A stretch of DNA of 10,772 bases from positions 1 through 10,772 of the forward strand of contig JBKECS010000005.1 of the NCBI GenBank assembly GCA_047974805.1, read 5' to 3'. The notes beneath the pieces were generated by a model, which was given only the letters and a program-made list of their open reading frames with translations, did no database searches and had not been told where the DNA came from. Positions within the stretch are counted from its first letter, which is position 1. Each line of letters starts with the position of its first letter. Shown piece by piece: positions 5,449 through 10,772 of this stretch. The DNA comes from JAJXUB01 sp047974805. Its GTDB lineage: Bacteria; Actinomycetota; Actinomycetes; Actinomycetales; Dermatophilaceae. The position numbers and the translations under genes are program-made.

Positions 5449-6347
5449 CAGCCGGCGCTCTTGGTCGATGGTGTGCCACCTTGCCAGCGCGGCAGCACCT
5501 CGGCGCTGACCTGCTCCATAGTGGCCCGGTCCCCGGCATACGGACCGTCCGGCCGGGGCCAATGCGTGACCACATCGGTGAAGCCCAACTCGCTGGCCCT
5601 ACCGACGCAGTCCTCGAAAAATCCCACGGATCGCAGCGCGAAGAACGGCCCGGTGTCCAGTGACAGGATGCGCGCAAACGGCCGCCCAGCGCCTCCGGCC
5701 GAGCGTTGCGCCTGGTCCATCCGGGTGCTCGCCACGCGAACTCCGTCCCACCATTGCTCGAGGGTCTCACCGCGAGGACCGTTGGTGATCCACCCGGTCC
5801 CGACCTGGGCGGCCAGCCGGATGGTGCGCGGCCCGTTGGCCGCCACCAGGAGCGGCACCCCCGCGCCGGCATACGGCCCGGGCAGGGTGCGGGCGTCGGC
5901 GGCCCGGTAATAGTCCCCGGTATGGTCGACATGGTCCTCGGTGAGCAGCCGGCCCACCAACATGGTCCACTCGACGAACCGGTCCACCCGGTCGGGCACC
6001 GTGAGCTGCTCCCCCAGCATGGCGGAGTCGAGGTCCCCGCCGACACCGACCCCCAGGAGCGTCCGGCCGGCGGCGATGTCGTCCAAGGCGAGGACGTCTG
6101 AAACGAACGGGACCGGATGTCGGAAATTCGGCGAGGCGACGAGCGTGCCCAGGCCGATCCTGTGGGTCACGCCGGCCGCTGCGGTCAACGTGGGAATCGC
6201 ACCGAACCAGGGCGCCTCGGGCAGGCCGGCCCAGACAAGGTGGTCGTAGGTCCAGGCGTGGTCCCAGCCCATGTCCTCCACGGCGCGCCAACGGGGCGCT
6301 GCCGCAGCCCATCGTGCCTCGGGCAGGATGACCAGGCCGAATCGCAT
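5448..6347 (-). CDS. LLM-class (luciferase-like, F420/FMN-dependent) oxidoreductase
   Basis: This 299-residue protein has the TIM-barrel pattern of the luciferase-like monooxygenase superfamily, which uses FMN or F420. The N-terminal strand is MRFGLVILPE, followed by AVEDMGWDHAWTYDHL (helix, then the active-site region of the family), HRIGLGTLVASPNFRHPVPF, LGVGVGGDLDSAML, GVPLLVAANGPRTIRLAAQVGTGW (the typical cofactor phosphate-binding half) and FTDVVTHWPRP near the end. I choose ATG 6347 over the GTG at 6359: AGGTGGAG at 6353-6360 makes a good ribosome site for 6347, and homology starts there. The gene begins 24 nt after the purL stop and overlaps the next gene by one base. Substrate and cofactor preference cannot be told from sequence; the Ala/Gly-rich tail is not informative. 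Confidence 0.87.
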   Translation of the reverse strand: MRFGLVILPEARWAAAAPRWRAVEDMGWDHAWTYDHLVWAGLPEAPWFGAIPTLTAAAGVTHRIGLGTLVASPNFRHPVPFVSDVLALDDIAAGRTLLGVGVGGDLDSAMLGEQLTVPDRVDRFVEWTMLVGRLLTEDHVDHTGDYYRAADARTLPGPYAGAGVPLLVAANGPRTIRLAAQVGTGWITNGPRGETLEQWWDGVRVASTRMDQAQRSAGGAGRPFARILSLDTGPFFALRSVGFFEDCVGRASELGFTDVVTHWPRPDGPYAGDRATMEQVSAEVLPRWQGGTPSTKSAG

Positions 6348-6371
6348 GGGGGGCTCCACCTCAATTCCGGG

Positions 6372-9300
6372 TCAACCGACCCAGACGCGGGCGTTGCGGA
6401 ACATCCTCAGCCAGGGGCTGTCCTGCTCGACCGGCCCCGGGGTCCACGACAGCTGCGCGTTGCGGACCACCCGTTCCGGGTGCGGCATCATCGCGGTGAA
6501 CCGGCCGTCCCCGGTGGTCACCCCGGTCAACCCGCCCGGCGACCCGTTCGGGTTGTGCGGATAGCTGGTCGCCGGCGCTCCGGTCCAGTCGACGAACCGG
6601 ACCGCACCGATCACGGATGAGGCATCGCCGCGAGCGGCGAAGTTCGCCAAGCCCTCACCGTGGGCGACCGCGATGGGGATGAGGGAGCCCCCCATTCCGG
6701 CAAAGAAGATCGACGGGCTGTCCAGCACTTCGACCTGGGTCAACCGGGCCTCGTACTGTTCGGAGAGGTTCCGGGTGAATCGCGGCCAGGCGTCGGCACC
6801 AGGGATGAGGTCGGCGAGCGCGGCGAACATCTGCGCCCCGTTGCAGATCCCGAGACCGAACGTGTCAGCTCGGTGGAAGAACTCGCGGAATTGCCCGGTC
6901 AACTCCTGGCTGAACAGAACCGATCGGGCCCAGCCCTCACCGGCGCCGAGGGTGTCGCCGTAGGAGAAGCCACCGGCGGCAACGAGCCCGGCCGCCTCGG
7001 ACAGGGCGAACCGACCGGTCTGCAGGTCGGTCATGTGCACGTCGTATGCCGCGAACCCGGCGCGATCGAACGCGCGCGCGGTCTCCACGTGCGAGTTGAC
7101 TCCCTGTTCGCGAAGGATGGCAACGATCGGGCGAGCGCCGAGGTTGAGATAGGGAGCGGCGATGTCCTCGCTGGGATCGAAAGTGGCCGCCACGACCAGC
7201 CCGGTATCGGCTTCGAGACCGACGGCGCCGTGTTCCTCGTCGGCGCAGTCCGGGTTGTCCCGCAGGGCTGCGATCCGCCACGACACCTCGTCCCAGGCTT
7301 GCGCTAGATCACGGAGGGATTCATCGAGCACGACGTTGCCGTGCAGCATGATCTGCACTCGGCGCAGCGCCTGGCTGTGGGCCACTGGGGTGACCAAGTC
7401 CCCGAGACCGGACAGGGCCAGGATGTCCAGGGCGTCGTCTAGTCGGTCGGTGGGGACGGCGATGAGCACGCCGAGTTCCTCGGCGAACAAGGCCCGTTCG
7501 ATCTCATCGCGGGCCTGCCCCCGAGCCCACGGCGTCAGGTCCACCGCCAGTCCCTTGGCGCCGGCGAAGGCCATCTCGCACAGGGCCGCCCAGAGACCGC
7601 CGTCCGAACGATCGTGGTAGGCGGCGATCGCGTCGGCGGCCCGCAGGCTGGTCAGGGCATCGGCCAGGGCCGGCAGCCGGGACGGGTCATCCACGTCAGG
7701 TACGGTGCCGCCGAATTCGCCGAGGACCGTCGCCAGCACCGAGCCGCCAAGCCGGTTCTTGCCGCCACCGAGGTCGACCAGCAGGATCGTCTGGTTCGCC
7801 CCGATCTGGGCGGTCAGGGTGCCACGCACGTCCGGAACGGACGCGAAGGCGGTCACCACCAGGGACACCGGCGAGGTCACCTGCCGGTCTTCCCCGGTAT
7901 CCGGATCGGTCCACCGGGTCCGCATGGACAGCGAGTCCTTCCCGACCGGGATGGAGATACCCAGGCTCGGGCAGAGCTCCATGCCGACTGCGCGCACGGT
8001 GTCGAACAGGGCGGCGTCCTCGCCGGACTCGCCACACGCGGCCATCCAGTTGCAGGAGAGTTTGACTCCGGTCAAGGACGGCAGGGGGGCGGCGAGGAGG
8101 TTGGCCAGGGCCTCGCCGACGGCCATCCGGCCCGATGCGGGTGCATCCACGGCGGCGATGGGCATCCGTTCGCCGGTCGCCATGGCCTCACCGGACAGGC
8201 CGACATGATCGGCGAGGGTGACGGCGACATCCGCCACCGGAACCTGCCATGGCCCGACCATCTGGTCGCGGTGGCTCAGCCCTCCGACGGTTCGGTCGCC
8301 GATGGTGATGAGGAAGCGTTTGCTGGCCACGCTGGGGTGTCGCAGCACGTCGTATGCGGCCGAGCGGACGTCGATCCCGACCAGGTCGATCTCCGGTGCA
8401 TCCCGCTCCACCCGGGTGACGTCTCGAACCATCCGCGGTGGCTTGCCCAGGAGCACCTCCATGGGCATGTCGATGGCCCGGTCCTGATCGCTGTGGCCGC
8501 TGGATTCGTCCTCGAGCACGAGCTGACCATCGCCGCGGGCCACGCCAACGACAGCGAACGGACACCGCTCCCGCTCGCACAAGGCGGCGAACCGGGCGAG
8601 GCTGTCGGGCGCGATGGCCAGCACATAGCGTTCCTGCGATTCGTTGCTCCAGATCTCCTTCGGCGCCAGACCGGACTCCTGCAGGGGAACCGCGCGAATG
8701 TCGAACCGGGCACCCAGGCCCGCGCCGTCCACCAGTTCGGGAAAGGCGTTGGACAGTCCGCCCGCGCCGACGTCGTGGATGGACAACACCGGGTTGTCCT
8801 CCCCCAGGGACCAGCAGTGGTTGATGACCTCTTGGGCCCGCCGCTCGATCTCCGGGTTGCCGCGTTGGACGGAGTCGAAGTCCAATTCGGCGCTGTTGGC
8901 GCCGGCGGCCAGCGACGAGGCGGCTCCACCGCCCATGCCGATCCGCATCCCCGGGCCGCCGAGTTGCACAAGCAGGGTCCCCGGCGTGAAGGCGACCTTA
9001 TCGGTCTGCCCAGCGTCGATGGTGCCTAAACCCCCAGCGCTCATGATGGGCTTGTGGAATCCCCGGTGGACGCCAGCGACGGTGGCCTCCCACACCCGGA
9101 AGAAGCCCCCGAGGCAGGGCCGGCCGAACTCATTGTTGAAGGCGGCGGCGCCGATCGGGCCATCGATCATGATTTCCAGTGGCGTGGCGATGTGGTCGGG
9201 GCCGTCGAAACCGCCGTCTTCCCACAGCTCGTGCGTCTGAGGCAGGTGCAAATTGCTCACCGCGAACCCGGACACTCCCGCCTTCGGAGCGCTGCCTCGG

Positions 9301-10307
9301 CCGGTGGCTCCTTCGTCGCGGATCTCCCCGCCCGCGCCGGTGGCGGCGCCGGGGAACGGGCTGATCGCGGTCGGGTGGTTGTGTGTCTCCACCTTCATCA
9401 GGACGTGCACGTCGGCGTCTCGTCCGGCATACCGGCTGGGACCATCGGGATGCTCGGGTATCCACTGTTGCCGCCGTCCGCCGGCCATGACCGAGGCGTT
9501 GTCTGTATAGGCAACGATGGTGCCCTCACCGGCGACGGCCTCCGTGTGCCGGATCATCTCGAACAGGGACCGGGCCTGGGCCTGCCCGTCGATGATGAAG
9601 TCGGCGTTGAAGATCTTGTGACGGCAGTGCTCGGAGTTCGCCTGGGCGAACATCATCAATTCGACGTCGGTGGGGTTGCGCTGCAGGGCGAGAAATGCGT
9701 CGACGAGGTAGTCGATCTCATCACCCGACAACGCCAGCCCGTATGCCGCATTTGCCCTGACCAGCGCCGCAGCACCGGCGCCCAGCACATCGACGTGCGC
9801 CATCGGTTCGGCGTCCCGTTCATCGAACAGGTGCCGGGCGTCCGTCCGGGCCGATAGGACCGATTCGGTCATCCGGTCGTGCAGCACGTCGGCGACGGTA
9901 AGCCAGTCCTGCTCCCGCAGGGCATGATCGGTGACGATCTCGTATTCCGTGACCCGCTCGATCCGGCGGACGGGCAGCCCGCAGGAGTGAGCAATGTCGG
10001 TGGCCTTGGAGGACCAAGGCGAGATGGTGCCGAGCCGCGGGGCGACGACCAGGGTGGTCCGCCCTTCGTGGGGCGCTGGTTCCGGCACCACATGGGGGTC
10101 GCCGTAGGTCAGCAGGGCGCTGGCTTTAGCCAGCAAGTCCGCGCTCGGTTCGGTGTCGGTGGCCACCCAATGGACGAATCGCCCGGTGAGGTGTCGCACG
10201 CCAGGCACGTCCTGCGTGATCCGCTCGAGCAGGCCGGCGGCGCGAAAGGCGGACAGGGCGGCGCCACCCTCGAGCACGGTGAGCACGGGGACGGGCGAGG
10301 AGGGCAT
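6372..10307 (-). CDS. purL: Phosphoribosylformylglycinamidine synthase, single-chain large form
   Basis: This enzyme converts FGAR, ATP and glutamine to FGAM. The 1311-residue chain follows the E. coli layout closely: an N-terminal PurS-like domain (about 1-160, with PRLGTISPWSSKATDIAH at 90-107), a linker, then two AIRS-like halves: SEHCRHKIFNAD (225-236), KVETHNHPTAISPFPGAATG (305-324) and HDVGAGGLSN (511-520), then DQMVGPWQVP (681-690), PVGKDS (787-792) and YHDRSDGG (897-904). The C-terminal glutaminase domain is intact, with LREQGVNSHVE (1065-1075), nucleophile Cys1155 in GICNGAQ, and His1276/Glu1278 in MPHPE. The chain ends SPWLRMFRNAR. I choose ATG 10307, with GGGAGA at 10315-10320, because homology starts just after it. 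An ATG at 10379 would add 24 unmatched residues. It lies 75 nt after purC on the same strand, so co-transcription is likely. No purS or purQ is seen in the window. Confidence 0.97.
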   Translation of the reverse strand: MPSSPVPVLTVLEGGAALSAFRAAGLLERITQDVPGVRHLTGRFVHWVATDTEPSADLLAKASALLTYGDPHVVPEPAPHEGRTTLVVAPRLGTISPWSSKATDIAHSCGLPVRRIERVTEYEIVTDHALREQDWLTVADVLHDRMTESVLSARTDARHLFDERDAEPMAHVDVLGAGAAALVRANAAYGLALSGDEIDYLVDAFLALQRNPTDVELMMFAQANSEHCRHKIFNADFIIDGQAQARSLFEMIRHTEAVAGEGTIVAYTDNASVMAGGRRQQWIPEHPDGPSRYAGRDADVHVLMKVETHNHPTAISPFPGAATGAGGEIRDEGATGRGSAPKAGVSGFAVSNLHLPQTHELWEDGGFDGPDHIATPLEIMIDGPIGAAAFNNEFGRPCLGGFFRVWEATVAGVHRGFHKPIMSAGGLGTIDAGQTDKVAFTPGTLLVQLGGPGMRIGMGGGAASSLAAGANSAELDFDSVQRGNPEIERRAQEVINHCWSLGEDNPVLSIHDVGAGGLSNAFPELVDGAGLGARFDIRAVPLQESGLAPKEIWSNESQERYVLAIAPDSLARFAALCERERCPFAVVGVARGDGQLVLEDESSGHSDQDRAIDMPMEVLLGKPPRMVRDVTRVERDAPEIDLVGIDVRSAAYDVLRHPSVASKRFLITIGDRTVGGLSHRDQMVGPWQVPVADVAVTLADHVGLSGEAMATGERMPIAAVDAPASGRMAVGEALANLLAAPLPSLTGVKLSCNWMAACGESGEDAALFDTVRAVGMELCPSLGISIPVGKDSLSMRTRWTDPDTGEDRQVTSPVSLVVTAFASVPDVRGTLTAQIGANQTILLVDLGGGKNRLGGSVLATVLGEFGGTVPDVDDPSRLPALADALTSLRAADAIAAYHDRSDGGLWAALCEMAFAGAKGLAVDLTPWARGQARDEIERALFAEELGVLIAVPTDRLDDALDILALSGLGDLVTPVAHSQALRRVQIMLHGNVVLDESLRDLAQAWDEVSWRIAALRDNPDCADEEHGAVGLEADTGLVVAATFDPSEDIAAPYLNLGARPIVAILREQGVNSHVETARAFDRAGFAAYDVHMTDLQTGRFALSEAAGLVAAGGFSYGDTLGAGEGWARSVLFSQELTGQFREFFHRADTFGLGICNGAQMFAALADLIPGADAWPRFTRNLSEQYEARLTQVEVLDSPSIFFAGMGGSLIPIAVAHGEGLANFAARGDASSVIGAVRFVDWTGAPATSYPHNPNGSPGGLTGVTTGDGRFTAMMPHPERVVRNAQLSWTPGPVEQDSPWLRMFRNARVWVG

Positions 10308-10354
10308 GGCGCGTTCTCCCGGTTGCAGCAGTGGGTTTAGGTCAGGGTACTCAA

Positions 10355-10370
10355 CGGGCAGCGCTGCCCG
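10355..10370. repeat. 16-bp palindrome between purC and purL
   Basis: CGGGCAGCGCTGCCCG is a perfect palindrome 12 nt past the purC stop, in the 75-nt purC-purL gap and about 48 nt before the purL start. It could be a regulator-binding site, an mRNA hairpin or a chance GC-rich palindrome. Confidence 0.45.
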
Positions 10371-10382
10371 CCGAGGCATCGC

Positions 10383-10772
10383 CTAGAAGCGGGTCTGGGT
10401 GAGCCGCTCAAAGGCCTCGATGTATTTGGCCCGGGTCTTGTCGACGACCTCCTCCGGAAGTGGTGGTGGCACTTGCCCGGATGCCTTGTCCCACCCGCTG
10501 GCCGGGGACATCAACCATTCGCGAACGAACTCTTTGTCGAAGCTCGGCTGCGGTTGCCCTGGCGCCCACGACGCGGCCGGCCAGAACCGGGAGGAGTCCG
10601 GCGTGAGCACCTCGTCGGCAAGGACGATTTCTCCGCCGGTGCCGAGGCCGAACTCCACCTTCGTGTCGGCCAGGATGATGCCCCGCCCGGTGGCGATCTC
10701 GTTGCCCCGACGCAGGATGGCGACGGTGAGGTCACGCACCTGGGTGGCGAGGTCGGCGCCGATAGCGTCGGT
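10383..10772 (-). CDS. purC: SAICAR synthetase, C-terminal 129 residues (gene runs off the right edge)
   Basis: PurC joins aspartate to CAIR to give SAICAR in purine synthesis. Only the 3' part of the gene is in the window and the frame is open at 10772. The visible part contains GIILADTKVEFG, a near-exact match to the conserved ATP/Mg-site motif of PurC. It also has LADEVLTPDSSRFWP and SFDKEFVREWL, which belong to the C-terminal domain, and ends in AKYIEAFERLTQTRF. The insertions (PAASWAPGQPQPSFDKEF, GWDKASGQVPPPLPEEVV) match the longer PurC variant that includes actinobacterial enzymes. It precedes purL by 75 nt on the same strand. Identification is secure despite the truncation. Confidence 0.95.
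   Translation of the reverse strand, partial: TDAIGADLATQVRDLTVAILRRGNEIATGRGIILADTKVEFGLGTGGEIVLADEVLTPDSSRFWPAASWAPGQPQPSFDKEFVREWLMSPASGWDKASGQVPPPLPEEVVDKTRAKYIEAFERLTQTRF

Noticed and set aside
7614..9029. Long plus-strand open frame of 471 codons opposite purL
   Set aside because: It is antisense to highly conserved PurL coding sequence, its composition is low-complexity (Gly, His, Asp, Arg), and it has no family resemblance. It is a typical GC-rich shadow.
10308..10379. Upstream purL start at 10379
   Set aside because: It would add 24 residues not found in homologues, and its ribosome site is poor. ATG 10307 has GGGAGA seven nt upstream and fits the homology start.

Overview
The window is very GC-rich, with dense coding on both strands and frequent GTG starts. 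It carries a DtxR/IdeR-type iron box, a DivIVA-motif protein and small conserved genes packed among purine genes. All of this points to a high-GC Gram-positive bacterium (Actinomycetota, perhaps a Micrococcales or Propionibacteriales relative). The genus cannot be fixed from the sequence alone.

Layout. (1) 1-1250, minus strand: the N-terminal 290 codons of purF, preceded 5 nt upstream by a small two-helix membrane protein. (2) 1251-1458: a divergent intergenic region with a 23-bp imperfect direct repeat and, 15 nt before efeU, a clear DtxR/IdeR box. (3) 1459-4497, plus strand: an iron/redox module made of an FTR1/EfeU iron permease, a short lipoprotein consisting only of the EfeO-type cupredoxin domain, and a membrane-anchored sulfite-oxidase-fold molybdopterin enzyme with its own candidate promoter and structured leader. 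(4) 4498-4584: nested inverted repeats between convergent genes. (5) 4585-10772, minus strand, read in transcription order from the right edge: the purC 3' part, a 1311-residue single-chain purL, an LLM-type flavin oxidoreductase, an SCP2-like protein coupled to it by a TGATG stop/start, then a tail-anchored protein with two DivIVA-type motifs.

How it fits together. PurC, PurL and PurF are de novo purine enzymes, and all lie on the minus strand. The iron/redox module is on the opposite strand and splits purF from purC-purL. The two systems touch biochemically, because the PurF here is of the type that carries a [4Fe-4S] cluster and the neighbouring permease is very probably iron-repressed. 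The most interesting points are three. The Efe system is reduced: no M75 domain on EfeO and no EfeB in the window, with a molybdoenzyme in the next position. PurL is the long Escherichia coli-like form, where many actinobacteria use PurS-PurQ-PurL. The small tail-anchored protein carries a duplicated DivIVA motif. I found no mobile element, CRISPR array, tRNA or rRNA. The longest non-coding stretch is about 208 nt.
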